Positions 1 through 6,414 of a stretch of 12,603 nt of DNA are shown in pieces. Both the position numbers and the translations under genes were made by a program. Within the stretch, counting starts at the first letter, position 1, and the number at the start of each line of letters is the position of its first letter. This stretch comes from an uncultured Peptococcaceae bacterium (GTDB taxonomy: Bacteria > Bacillota > Peptococcia > Peptococcales > Peptococcaceae). The stretch covers positions 1-12,603 of the forward strand of contig CABQBF010000070.1 in NCBI GenBank assembly GCA_902462325.1. Reading direction: 5' to 3'. Under the pieces are notes generated by a model that ran no database searches, was not told the origin of the DNA, and was given only the letters and a program-made list of their open reading frames with translations.

Positions 1-73
1 TGCAATTCATTCAAAAAATTTCATTTTAGGACTTGACTTTTAATAGTTAGTCTTTCTTTTTGCTAAAATTTTT

Positions 74-104
74 GTTACATAAAAGAGTATCTCTTTTATG
101 TAAC
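74..104. repeat. Perfect 14-bp inverted repeat at the predicted start site
   Basis: GTTACATAAAAGAG (74-87) and CTCTTTTATGTAAC (91-104) are perfect reverse complements around a 3-nt centre. For the leftward promoter at 107-137 the start site would fall near 100, so the repeat covers the first bases of the transcript. It could be an operator for a repressor, a 5'-end stabilising hairpin, or a terminator for a gene off the left edge. The stem is AT-rich and the uridine run is poor, so the terminator reading is the weakest. No coding region is visible in bases 1-156. Confidence 0.6.
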
Positions 105-106
105 TT

Positions 107-137
107 AGTATACAGGTTATAGTAACAATAAGGTCAA
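107..137 (-). promoter_or_regulatory. Leftward MerR-type promoter with 19-bp spacer
   Basis: On the minus strand a -35 TTGACC (132-137) and a -10 TATACT (107-112) are separated by exactly 19 bp (113-131). MerR-family activators characteristically act on promoters with overlong 19-20 bp spacers. The spacer contains the small dyad GTTA-CTA-TAAC. The promoter lies just after the stop of the adjacent merR gene and reads in the same direction, towards a gene beyond the left edge. I infer that this is the regulator's target promoter. The near-consensus hexamers and exact 19-bp spacing are seen directly; the link to MerR is inference. Confidence 0.6.
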
Positions 138-156
138 TAGGTTTTATAAAAATTTT

Positions 157-990
157 TTAACGAAACTGAACGGGCACCTGCAAGCGTAGAAATATCTTGC
201 GAGCGCTTTCTTCCATAATAGGCCATTCTACCACTGCTTCGCAGAGATAATCACCTACAATTTCCATGCCTTGCTGTTCTGCCGCTGCCAATAACCGTTT
301 GGCGTATTGGATTTCGTTTTCGTATTGGCTGCAGTAAATGCACAGATAATTTCCAGCCGGAATTTCGGTGATGGCGGCTTCCTGGCCTAAAGCTTCGTCG
401 ACGAAAACAAAAAATTCTGTGGATATAAAGCGGTTCTGCAGCAAATTTTCTTTGCGCAGAATGGTGCCGACATTGCAGAAGTAGACCAGTGGTAAATGTT
501 CAGCCAGAAAAGAATTTTTGAAATTGTGCAAAATTTGTTCATAGGTTTCTGTGTCGCATTCATAGAAATTAACGCCGGAATTACTGCAATAAATAAAGCG
601 TTTTTCAATATGCTCTAAAAGGATAGAGCCGTCAGGCGGGGAGTTTTTGTAACGCTCAAAATTTTGTATGGTGTGACGGATGGCCCGCTGCTGACACTGT
701 AAGTTTTGAATCTGCTCGGAGATGCAGCTATCTCGAGATTCCAACAGATGGCAGAAAAACGAAAAATCCTGTTCATTTCGTAGCTCCTGAATTTCTTTCA
801 AGCTCATGCCCAGTGACTTTAAATATTGAATTGTTCCCAAAATCGCACTTTGCCGGATGCTGTAATAGCGATAGCCATTTTCATCGCCGCGGGAAATGGG
901 AGAAAGCAAGCCCATTTTATCATATAAGCGTAAAGTTTGTTCTGAAACATGATTGATACGAGCCATTTGGCCAACTGTAAGCGGTTTCAT
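157..990 (-). CDS. MerR-family transcriptional regulator with C-terminal effector domain
   Basis: A 277-residue DNA-binding regulator. Residues 4-75 form a MerR winged helix-turn-helix: LTVGQMARINHVSEQTLRLY, then DKMGLLSP and the wing NGYRYYS near 38-44. Residues about 78-115 look like the dimerising coiled coil. Residues about 120-277 resemble the GyrI-like/BmrR-type effector-binding fold, with the typical late segment GDYLCEAVVEWP (247-258). The length fits multidrug or small-molecule sensing members (BmrR/BltR-like). I chose the ATG at 990 because AAGGAG lies 10 bases upstream (1001-1006 on the opposite strand); the in-frame TTG at 1014 overlaps that site. A 19-bp-spaced promoter just downstream (107-137) suggests that the target is a leftward gene outside the window. 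The ligand is unknown. Confidence 0.88.
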   Translation of the reverse strand: MKPLTVGQMARINHVSEQTLRLYDKMGLLSPISRGDENGYRYYSIRQSAILGTIQYLKSLGMSLKEIQELRNEQDFSFFCHLLESRDSCISEQIQNLQCQQRAIRHTIQNFERYKNSPPDGSILLEHIEKRFIYCSNSGVNFYECDTETYEQILHNFKNSFLAEHLPLVYFCNVGTILRKENLLQNRFISTEFFVFVDEALGQEAAITEIPAGNYLCIYCSQYENEIQYAKRLLAAAEQQGMEIVGDYLCEAVVEWPIMEESARKIFLRLQVPVQFR

Positions 991-1019
991 GTGATGCGGA
1001 CTCCTTTTCGTCAAAGCTT

Positions 1020-1056
1020 ATTGTAGCTATAAGGTTTTATCTCGTAAATGTATCAA
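1020..1056 (-). promoter_or_regulatory. Candidate merR promoter
   Basis: Two overlapping readings are possible on the minus strand. One is TTGATA (1051-1056), a 19-bp spacer and TATAGC (1026-1031), which would suit autoregulation by the MerR protein. The other is TTTACG (1043-1048), a 17-bp spacer and TACAAT (1020-1025), a conventional weak promoter. I cannot choose between them from sequence. Either gives a short leader ahead of the ATG at 990. Confidence 0.35.
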
Positions 1057-1071
1057 TTTTCCAAATTGATA
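1051..1071. repeat. Inverted repeat 1 upstream of merR
   Basis: TATCAATTT (1051-1059) and AAATTGATA (1063-1071) are perfect 9-bp reverse complements with a 3-nt centre. The repeat overlaps the candidate -35 region of the merR promoter, a position that suits an operator. Its half-site CAATTT/AAATTG recurs in the next repeat. Confidence 0.5.
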
Positions 1072-1084
1072 ATTAAAATGTTGG

Positions 1085-1112
1085 TTTCAATTTTAAAGGA
1101 AAGAAATTGAAA
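1085..1112. repeat. Inverted repeat 2 upstream of merR
   Basis: TTTCAATTT (1085-1093) and AAATTGAAA (1104-1112) are perfect 9-bp reverse complements with a 10-nt spacer. The core half-site matches that of the repeat at 1051-1071, so the two may be a pair of operator sites for one protein. AT-rich context makes chance similarity possible. Confidence 0.5.
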
Positions 1113-1121
1113 ATTCAAGAT

Positions 1122-1149
1122 AAAAACATATTTTATTAATATGTTTTTT
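1122..1149. terminator. AT-rich hairpin with T-run, terminator-like
   Basis: AAAAACATATT (1122-1132) and AATATGTTTTT (1138-1148) form a perfect 11-bp stem with a 5-nt loop. On the plus strand it ends in a run of six T. It resembles a bidirectional intrinsic terminator, but no gene ends here: merR starts at 990 reading away, and the next gene starts at 1382. It may insulate the two divergent units, end a short untranslated RNA, or be an operator. The stem has very little GC, which lowers confidence. Confidence 0.4.
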
Positions 1150-1336
1150 ACCAAATTTATACTGAATAAAATGATATGGGCACAGTGCGGTTTCGTTTTT
1201 CCATGTCAAAGGCACTTATCAGCAGCGCAGCGCTGGCTTGAAGCTCAGAAAAAGTTTTGTATGATGTAGGTTGGGTTGCATACAATATAAACCATAGATA
1301 TATAAGTGAATTTAATGGTGTTTTAAAATTGAGCTG

Positions 1337-1345
1337 TGTTATAAT
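1337..1345 (+). promoter_or_regulatory. Extended -10 promoter for the obg run
   Basis: TGTTATAAT is a perfect TATAAT (1340-1345) preceded by the extended TG motif (1337-1338). At the 17-bp distance the -35 position (1317-1322) reads GGTGTT, a poor match, as is common for extended -10 promoters. The start site would be near 1352, about 30 bases ahead of the first start codon. Confidence 0.55.
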
Positions 1346-1381
1346 GGTAAATAGGACTGATGAAAAAAGGAGGCGTTGGGT

Positions 1382-1645
1382 TTGAGTTATATCAGAGCCA
1401 ATGAATTTACATTGCGCAATGAAACAGTAGAATATATTTTTCAATATGGGCCGGAATTGGGTTATCGTGAAGAAGAAATTGAAGAATATCTGGCTTCGTT
1501 TGACCGGAACTTTTTAAAAGTGTTTTATGAAAAAGCCAAAGCAGAGGATGAAACTTCCATTGTCACCAAGGATTTAGATGCCTTTATCAACGGGCATGCC
1601 TATGGCTATGGAACAAGATTTTGTCTACTGCGTTATGGCAGATAG
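1382..1645 (+). CDS. Small hypothetical protein upstream of obg
   Basis: An 87-residue protein that I do not recognise. I chose the TTG at 1382 because AGGAGG (1368-1373) lies 8 bases upstream; an in-frame TTG at 1376 sits only 2 bases from that site. The protein is acidic, with a Glu-rich stretch (REEEIEEYLASF) in its first half. No membrane segment, signal peptide or cysteine motif is visible. It ends in GHAYGYGTRFCLLRYGR, an aromatic and glycine-rich tail. A consensus extended -10 promoter, a strong RBS and the 13-base gap to obg show that it is a real, first-in-operon gene. Co-transcription with obg suggests a housekeeping or ribosome-related role, but that is inference. Confidence 0.75.
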   Translation: MSYIRANEFTLRNETVEYIFQYGPELGYREEEIEEYLASFDRNFLKVFYEKAKAEDETSIVTKDLDAFINGHAYGYGTRFCLLRYGR

Positions 1646-1658
1646 GGCAGGTGTTCAA

Positions 1659-2936
1659 ATGTTTTATGATTATGCGAAGGTACATGTGAAGGCTGGCGAC
1701 GGCGGAAACGGCATTGTGGCTTGGCGCCGGGAAAAATATGTACCAATGGGCGGTCCGGCTGGCGGCGACGGCGGTGATGGCGGCTCCATTATTCTGGAGG
1801 CCGATAATAATCTGCGCACGTTGATAGACTTCCGCTATAACACCCATTATAAGGCAGAGCGGGGCAAGCACGGACAGGGCAGCAGTATGCACGGCAGCAA
1901 TGCCGAGGATAAAATTTTGCGGGTGCCGGTGGGTACTGTGGTGCGAGATGCTGAGACCGAGCAGATTTTGGCCGATTTAACCACACCAGGGCAACGGGTA
2001 ACGGTAGCCAAGGGTGGTCGGGGTGGCCGAGGCAATACCCATTTTGTAAGTTCCACCCATCGGGCGCCTACACTGGCGGAAAATGGCGATGCCGGAGAAG
2101 AACGGTGGATTACGCTGGAATTGAAATTGCTGGCCGATGTGGGGTTGGTTGGGTTTCCAAATGTGGGCAAGTCTACGATTATTTCCCATGTTTCTGCGGC
2201 CAAACCGAAAATTGCCGATTATCATTTTACGACTATTGTGCCCAATTTGGGTATGGTAAAGGTGGATGAGGGGCGCAGCTTTGTGATGGCGGATATACCT
2301 GGCTTGATTGAAGGCGCTGCCGACGGCGCAGGGCTGGGCCATCGGTTCCTGCGGCATACCGAGCGTACCAAGGTGCTGGTGCATGTGCTGGATATCAGCG
2401 GTTCAGAGGGGCGGGACCCCTTAGAGGATTTTGCCATTGTCAATCAGGAATTGGAAAAGTATAATCCGTTGCTGATGAAGCGGCCTATGGTGATTGCCGC
2501 CAATAAAACCGATATTATGGGCGAGGTGGATTATTTAGCTCGCCTGCGGGAGGCGCTGCCGCAATATGAAGTGTTCCCTATTTCTGCAGCCACTGGAGAA
2601 GGGTTGAGGCCGCTGGTTTACCGCTTAGCGGAGCTGGTAGAGCAAGTAGAATTAGAGCCGGAAGAAGTAACACCGGTGGAAGAAGTGAAAGTTACACAAG
2701 TTGTAGAAAATGAAGTGAAGTTCGTGATTGAACGGGATGAAGCTGGCGTTTTTGTAGTGTCTGGTCCGGAAATTGAACGGCACTGGAGAAGAACCAATTT
2801 TGTCAATGACGATGCAGTAACAAGATTTTTACAGATTGTAGAAGCCATGGGCGTTGTGAAAGCGTTGCGGGAGCAGGGCTGTAAAGATGGAGATACTGTA
2901 AGAATTCAAGATGTAGAATTTGATTTTATGGACTAA
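1659..2936 (+). CDS. obg: Obg-family GTPase (ribosome assembly / stress)
   Basis: A 425-residue GTPase of the Obg/CgtA family. Family members bind the large ribosomal subunit, act in its late assembly and link growth to (p)ppGpp and stress. Residues 1-158 are the glycine-rich Obg fold, with runs such as GGPAGGDGGDGG and GGRGGRG. The G domain carries G1 GFPNVGKST (165-173), switch I TTIVPNLG (191-198), G3 DIPG (212-215) followed by LIEGAADGAGLGHRFLRH, G4 NKTD (282-285) and G5 SAA (309-311). Residues about 345-425 form the OCT domain found in Gram-positive Obg. The start is the ATG at 1659, because the family begins M-F-x-D-Y-A-K; the open frame extends upstream but would overlap the previous gene. 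Its RBS (AGGTG) is weak, so translational coupling is likely. Confidence 0.97.
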   Translation: MFYDYAKVHVKAGDGGNGIVAWRREKYVPMGGPAGGDGGDGGSIILEADNNLRTLIDFRYNTHYKAERGKHGQGSSMHGSNAEDKILRVPVGTVVRDAETEQILADLTTPGQRVTVAKGGRGGRGNTHFVSSTHRAPTLAENGDAGEERWITLELKLLADVGLVGFPNVGKSTIISHVSAAKPKIADYHFTTIVPNLGMVKVDEGRSFVMADIPGLIEGAADGAGLGHRFLRHTERTKVLVHVLDISGSEGRDPLEDFAIVNQELEKYNPLLMKRPMVIAANKTDIMGEVDYLARLREALPQYEVFPISAATGEGLRPLVYRLAELVEQVELEPEEVTPVEEVKVTQVVENEVKFVIERDEAGVFVVSGPEIERHWRRTNFVNDDAVTRFLQIVEAMGVVKALREQGCKDGDTVRIQDVEFDFMD

Positions 2937-2954
2937 TTTGGGGGACAATAGCTG

Positions 2955-4616
2955 ATGGAACAACTTCTGTTTTTCTTTCTTGGCGGTTTAGGGATGTTCC
3001 TGTTCTCTATGAAATCCATGTCCGAAGGCTTGCAGGCTCTGGCCGGAGACAAACTGCGTGACATTCTGGAAAAAGGCACAAAAACGCCTATCCGCGGAAT
3101 ACTCACCGGTACTTTGGTCACAGGTCTGATTCAAAGCAGTGCTGCAACCACTGTGTTAGCCATCGGGCTGGTAAACTCCCGGCTGATGACCTTGCGTCAG
3201 GCTGTGGGCGTTATCATGGGGGCCAATATTGGGACAACTGTGACAGCCTATTTGATTGGTTTTAAACTGTCCGATTATGCTTTGCCCATTGTATTCGTGG
3301 GCGCGTTCTGTTTGTTCTTCTGTAAAAAAGAACGGTGGCTGCATTTTGGCCAGGTGGTGCTGGGGTTTGGTCTGCTGTTTTATGGCATGGATGTTATGGG
3401 ACAAGGCCTGAAGCCATTGGCCGCTTCCCCGATGTTTTCTGCGCTGATGGTCAGCGTGGAGGATAATATCATTCTGGGCGTGTTGATGGGCGCTGTTCTC
3501 ACAGCAGTGGTGCAGAGCAGTAGCGCCACCATCGGTATTATGCAGGAGCTGGCTTATCAGGGCGTTATGACCTATAGCCAGGTAGTGCCGTTGCTATTCG
3601 GCAGCAACATTGGGACAACAGTGACAGCCCTTTTAGCCGGTTTGGGCACCTCGGTGAATGCTAAACGGGCCTCGATTGTCAATCTGATGTTCAACACCCT
3701 TGGGACGCTGATTTTCCTGCCGCTGTTTGCTTTGGGGATATTCCCTTGGCTGGTGGAAACCATCACCAATATTATGACCGCCGGCGGTTGGGAAACGATG
3801 AACGTAAAAATGCAGATTGCGCAGACCCACGGGATGTTTAACATTACCAATACCATTCTGTTTTTGCCGTTTGTGGGCGCGTTGGATAGATTGGTGTGCA
3901 AGCTGATTCCAGACAAAGAGGACGACCGCGATTTGATGCTGCAGCCAAAATATTTGGAAAAGCGCTTGCTGAGCAATATGCCGATGGCCTTATCCAATGC
4001 CAGCCGCGAAATGCTGCACATGGGCCGGATGGCGTCAGAAGCTTTAGAATATGCAGTTGATTATTACTTTTTGCATGGTGAGGAAGACAAAGCCGAGGCG
4101 TTGCGCCGGGAAAATATTGTAGATATTTTGGAACAAGCCATCACCCAATATGTCATTGACGCCACCTACGGGCATGATGTCAATCATACGCTGTCGCAGC
4201 GCAGCCATATGATTTTACAGATTGTAGGCGACTTGGAACGGGTAGGCGACCACGCAGAAAATTTGGTAGAATTAACTGATTATTGTCGGGAAAATAAAAT
4301 TGAGATGTCGAAAGACGCCAATACCAGCTTACGTGAAATGATGCGAATGGTGGAAAAGGCGGTGACCGACAGCTTAACAGCATTGCGCAACAATAATGTG
4401 GAGTTAGCCAGAAAAGTGATTGAGCAGGATGATCTTATTGACGATATGGAGCGGGATTTGCGGAAAGGCCATATTTCCCGTTTGAATGCAGGGGCCTGCA
4501 GTGCTGCCGCCGGCGCTGTGTATTTGGATATCCTGTCTAACCTGGAACGGATTGGCGACCACGCGGTAAATTTAGCGCAGGCCGTTATTGAAGATCAGGA
4601 AGGAAAAGCAGTATAA
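2955..4616 (+). CDS. Na+/phosphate cotransporter-like protein (PNaS) with C-terminal PhoU domain
   Basis: A 553-residue inner-membrane transporter of the PNaS (NptA/YjbB) family fused to a PhoU-like domain. The membrane half holds the duplicated signature: QSSAATT (60-66) with GANIGTT (89-95), and QSSSAT (187-192) with GSNIGTT (216-222), the paired substrate and sodium-binding repeats. The cytoplasmic half from about 340 has two PhoU-type three-helix units marked by ERVGDHAENL (428-437) and ERIGDHAVNL (531-540). This is the usual full-length bacterial architecture. Characterised relatives move inorganic phosphate with sodium, and E. coli YjbB can export phosphate, so the direction is open. 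It follows obg by 18 bases; GGGGG lies 10 bases before the ATG. Confidence 0.93.
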   Translation: MEQLLFFFLGGLGMFLFSMKSMSEGLQALAGDKLRDILEKGTKTPIRGILTGTLVTGLIQSSAATTVLAIGLVNSRLMTLRQAVGVIMGANIGTTVTAYLIGFKLSDYALPIVFVGAFCLFFCKKERWLHFGQVVLGFGLLFYGMDVMGQGLKPLAASPMFSALMVSVEDNIILGVLMGAVLTAVVQSSSATIGIMQELAYQGVMTYSQVVPLLFGSNIGTTVTALLAGLGTSVNAKRASIVNLMFNTLGTLIFLPLFALGIFPWLVETITNIMTAGGWETMNVKMQIAQTHGMFNITNTILFLPFVGALDRLVCKLIPDKEDDRDLMLQPKYLEKRLLSNMPMALSNASREMLHMGRMASEALEYAVDYYFLHGEEDKAEALRRENIVDILEQAITQYVIDATYGHDVNHTLSQRSHMILQIVGDLERVGDHAENLVELTDYCRENKIEMSKDANTSLREMMRMVEKAVTDSLTALRNNNVELARKVIEQDDLIDDMERDLRKGHISRLNAGACSAAAGAVYLDILSNLERIGDHAVNLAQAVIEDQEGKAV

Positions 4617-4639
4617 AGTATGCCGGCTATAGGCATGCT
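4617..4639 (+). repeat. Hairpin immediately after the PNaS stop codon
   Basis: AGTATGCC and GGCATGCT form an 8-bp stem (one G-U pair) around a 7-nt loop, starting on the base after the TAA stop. No T-run follows, so it is not an intrinsic terminator by itself. It may protect the 3' end of the upstream message after processing. Confidence 0.4.
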
Positions 4640-4654
4640 AGATAGAGAGGAAAG

Positions 4655-4687
4655 AAGGGCTGTCGGAGTAGGCGGCCTTTTCTTTTT
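4655..4687 (+). terminator. Weak internal terminator or attenuator
   Basis: AAGGGCTG (4655-4662) pairs with CGGCCTTT (4673-4680) through 8 bp including two G-U pairs, followed by TTTTCTTTTT. The run of T ends two bases before the AGGAGG of the exchanger gene. With wobble pairs and a 10-nt loop it should be leaky, lowering expression of the three downstream genes relative to obg and the phosphate transporter. Confidence 0.45.
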
Positions 4688-4706
4688 ACAGGAGGCTGAA
4701 GGCATA

Positions 4707-5666
4707 ATGAGTATTTTCATCGTTGTAATTCTGTTTGTTTTGGGAATTGCGCTGATTGTAAAGGGTGGCGATTTATTTGTGGATGCCTCCACCTGGATTG
4801 CTGTCAAATCTGGAATTCCTAAATTTATTATTGGAGCTACCATTGTGAGTCTGGCTACCACGTTGCCTGAACTGTTAACCTCCGCCATTGCCACGGTTGG
4901 AGGGAAAACTGGTATTGCCGTTGGCAATGCGGTGGGCTCGGTAACGGCCAATTTGGGCCTGATTATGGGAATTTCCATCGTCTGTTTGCCAGCGGCAATC
5001 AAGCGCAGACAAATTGCCTTTAAAGGTATTTTGATGATTGTGGGCTGTATCCTGCTGTATGCATTATCGGCTGATGGCCACCTATACGCAGGTCCTAGCT
5101 TCTTATTGCTGGTTTTATTTGCAGTGTTTTTGATAGAAAACATCATCAGTGCCAAACAATCTATGCAGGCCGATGCAGACAGAAGCAGCGTGCGGGATAG
5201 CCGCAATGTGATTGCAATGAACATAGCCAAATTTGCAGGCGGTGCTTTGGGCATTGTGCTGGGTGCGCAGCTATTGGTGGATAACGGCAGCGAACTGGCC
5301 CGCATCATTGGGATTCCAGAAAGTATCATCGGTGCGACACTGATTGCGGTGGGAACCTCGCTGCCGGAGCTGGTAACGACCGTTACGGCACTGATAAAAC
5401 GGCAGGCATCGTTATCCATCGGCAATATTTTAGGCGCTAATATCATCGACTTGACCATGATTTTACCTATCTGCTCCATACTGGCCGGCGGCAATCTGGA
5501 AATTTCCCGGCAGGCTTCGTTATTAGACTTGCCCTTTTGTTTGGCGGTGTGTTTTCTGGCAATTTTGCCGCCGCTCGTGGCGCAGAAATTTTTCCGGCTG
5601 CAAGGGTTGGCTCTGTTGGCAGTTTATGCGGCCTATATTATGATTTTGTGTACCATGCTGGTGTAA
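4707..5666 (+). CDS. CaCA-family Na+/Ca2+ exchanger-like membrane protein
   Basis: A 319-residue integral membrane protein with about ten hydrophobic segments, the usual length for prokaryotic Ca2+/cation antiporters (YrbG/NCX type). It has the two inverted alpha repeats: TTLPE (51-55) with GNAVGSVTAN (73-82), and GTSLPE (216-221) with GNILGANIID (239-248). By alignment to the archaeal NCX_Mj exchanger as I recall it, E55, N82, E221 and D248 match its four ion-coordinating acidic and amide residues. V79 replaces the usual Asn of GSN, and A244 replaces a Ser. The central charged loop (about 150-168) separates the halves. The start is the ATG at 4707, after AGGAGG at 4690-4695; an in-frame ATG at 4620 would run through two hairpins. 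It probably extrudes Ca2+ using Na+ or H+, but the ions cannot be fixed from sequence. Confidence 0.9.
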   Translation: MSIFIVVILFVLGIALIVKGGDLFVDASTWIAVKSGIPKFIIGATIVSLATTLPELLTSAIATVGGKTGIAVGNAVGSVTANLGLIMGISIVCLPAAIKRRQIAFKGILMIVGCILLYALSADGHLYAGPSFLLLVLFAVFLIENIISAKQSMQADADRSSVRDSRNVIAMNIAKFAGGALGIVLGAQLLVDNGSELARIIGIPESIIGATLIAVGTSLPELVTTVTALIKRQASLSIGNILGANIIDLTMILPICSILAGGNLEISRQASLLDLPFCLAVCFLAILPPLVAQKFFRLQGLALLAVYAAYIMILCTMLV

Positions 5667-6377
5667 ATGATGTTAAACTATACAGTAACCTATAAAAAAG
5701 TAAAAAATATCACGTTGCGGATTACAGCCGACGGTCAGTTGCTGGTGACGGCACCTCGCCATACCAGCAAAACAGCCATTGAGAAGGTCGTTGAGCAAAA
5801 GGCCGATTGGATTGTCCGTCATCAGCAAAAAATTGCGCAACTACAGGCAAAACGGCAGCAGGAAGGGCTGCACAATCTCTATCAAGATGGCGGACAGATT
5901 GGCTATCTGGGGCAGCAATATCCTTTATGGGTAAAGGCAGAGGGGCGACGGCACTGGCAGTGGGAGGAAACAGGATTGCTGCTGCACGGTTGTACCGAGG
6001 AAGCCCATTGCCGGCAACTGGTGGAAGATTTTTACCGCCAACGGTTATTGCAGCAAATCATTCCGGCCTTAAATCAGGAAGTGCGGCAGCGTCTCACATC
6101 GCTATCGCTGCCGAAACCAACCTTCACCGTGCGTAAAATGCGGGCAAGCTGGGGCATTTGCTATAGCGGGCAGCAAAAAATTGTGCTGAATTTGTGGCTG
6201 GCCATGGCGCCTTGGGCCTGTATCCGGCAGGTGCTGGTGCATGAATATTTGCATTTTTGCCAAAATAATCATTCTGCTGCATTTTATGCACTGTTGGAAC
6301 AATTTGAGCCACAGTACCGTCAATTAAAGCATACACTATCTGTGATGGTGGATTTACAAAGGCTGTCACAAGTATAA
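5667..6377 (+). CDS. YgjP-like (M48-related, DUF45) zinc metalloprotein
   Basis: A 236-residue soluble protein of the YgjP/DUF45 family (Pfam PF01863), predicted zinc metallopeptidases of poorly known substrate. The C-terminal third has HEYLH (192-196) followed by NNHSAAF (200-206), giving the HExxH plus downstream His pattern. Upstream lies MRASWGIC (158-165), the family's M-x-x-x-W-G-x-C segment, then the strand KIVLNLWLAMAP (171-182). The N-terminal half is the usual beta-rich region with an Arg/Gln-rich helix. The ATG at 5667 directly follows the exchanger's TAA with no gap, and no good Shine-Dalgarno site precedes it, so it should depend on translational coupling. A second ATG at 5670 is an equally possible start. 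No signal peptide is seen. Confidence 0.88.
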   Translation: MMLNYTVTYKKVKNITLRITADGQLLVTAPRHTSKTAIEKVVEQKADWIVRHQQKIAQLQAKRQQEGLHNLYQDGGQIGYLGQQYPLWVKAEGRRHWQWEETGLLLHGCTEEAHCRQLVEDFYRQRLLQQIIPALNQEVRQRLTSLSLPKPTFTVRKMRASWGICYSGQQKIVLNLWLAMAPWACIRQVLVHEYLHFCQNNHSAAFYALLEQFEPQYRQLKHTLSVMVDLQRLSQV

Positions 6378-6414
6378 CGAGTTTTATGATGCAACGAATA
6401 TGGGGAGGATGTAC

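Larger units (their letters stand above)
991..1381. other. Divergent AT-rich intergenic region (391 bp)
   Basis: This gap separates the leftward merR gene from the rightward obg run. It holds the merR promoter and RBS, three tandem inverted repeats at 1051-1149, a stretch from 1150 to about 1310 in which I recognise nothing, and a rightward promoter and RBS at 1337-1373. The patch around 1180-1250 is more GC-rich than its surroundings and contains a 32-codon open frame (1171-1269) with no ribosome binding site. It may be decayed coding sequence, but I see no recognisable protein. Confidence 0.6.

Noticed and set aside
33..69. Rightward promoter from TTGACT (33-38) and an extended -10 TGCTAAAAT (61-69)
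   Set aside because: The spacing is 25 bp, far too long, and it would read into the antisense of merR with no gene to serve.
1..73. Start of a leftward gene inside the left edge
   Set aside because: The ATG complementary to 22-24 meets a stop after five codons, and no RBS precedes the one at 8-10; the controlled gene must begin outside the window or cannot be seen.
1171..1269. 32-codon rightward open frame in a slightly GC-richer patch
   Set aside because: No RBS and no recognisable family; possibly a decayed gene fragment, but not supportable as a gene.
1157..1444. 95-codon open frame on the minus strand overlapping the first gene of the obg run
   Set aside because: No ribosome binding site precedes its start, it overlaps the well-supported rightward gene and promoter, and its composition looks like translated AT-rich intergenic DNA.
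1578..1658. Upstream in-frame extension of obg
   Set aside because: It would overlap most of the end of the preceding gene; the Obg family begins at the M-F-x-D-Y-A-K position (1659).
4620..4706. Upstream in-frame extension of the cation exchanger
   Set aside because: The 29 extra codons run through two hairpins and a T-run and are charged, unlike a membrane protein N-terminus. AGGAGG points to the ATG at 4707.
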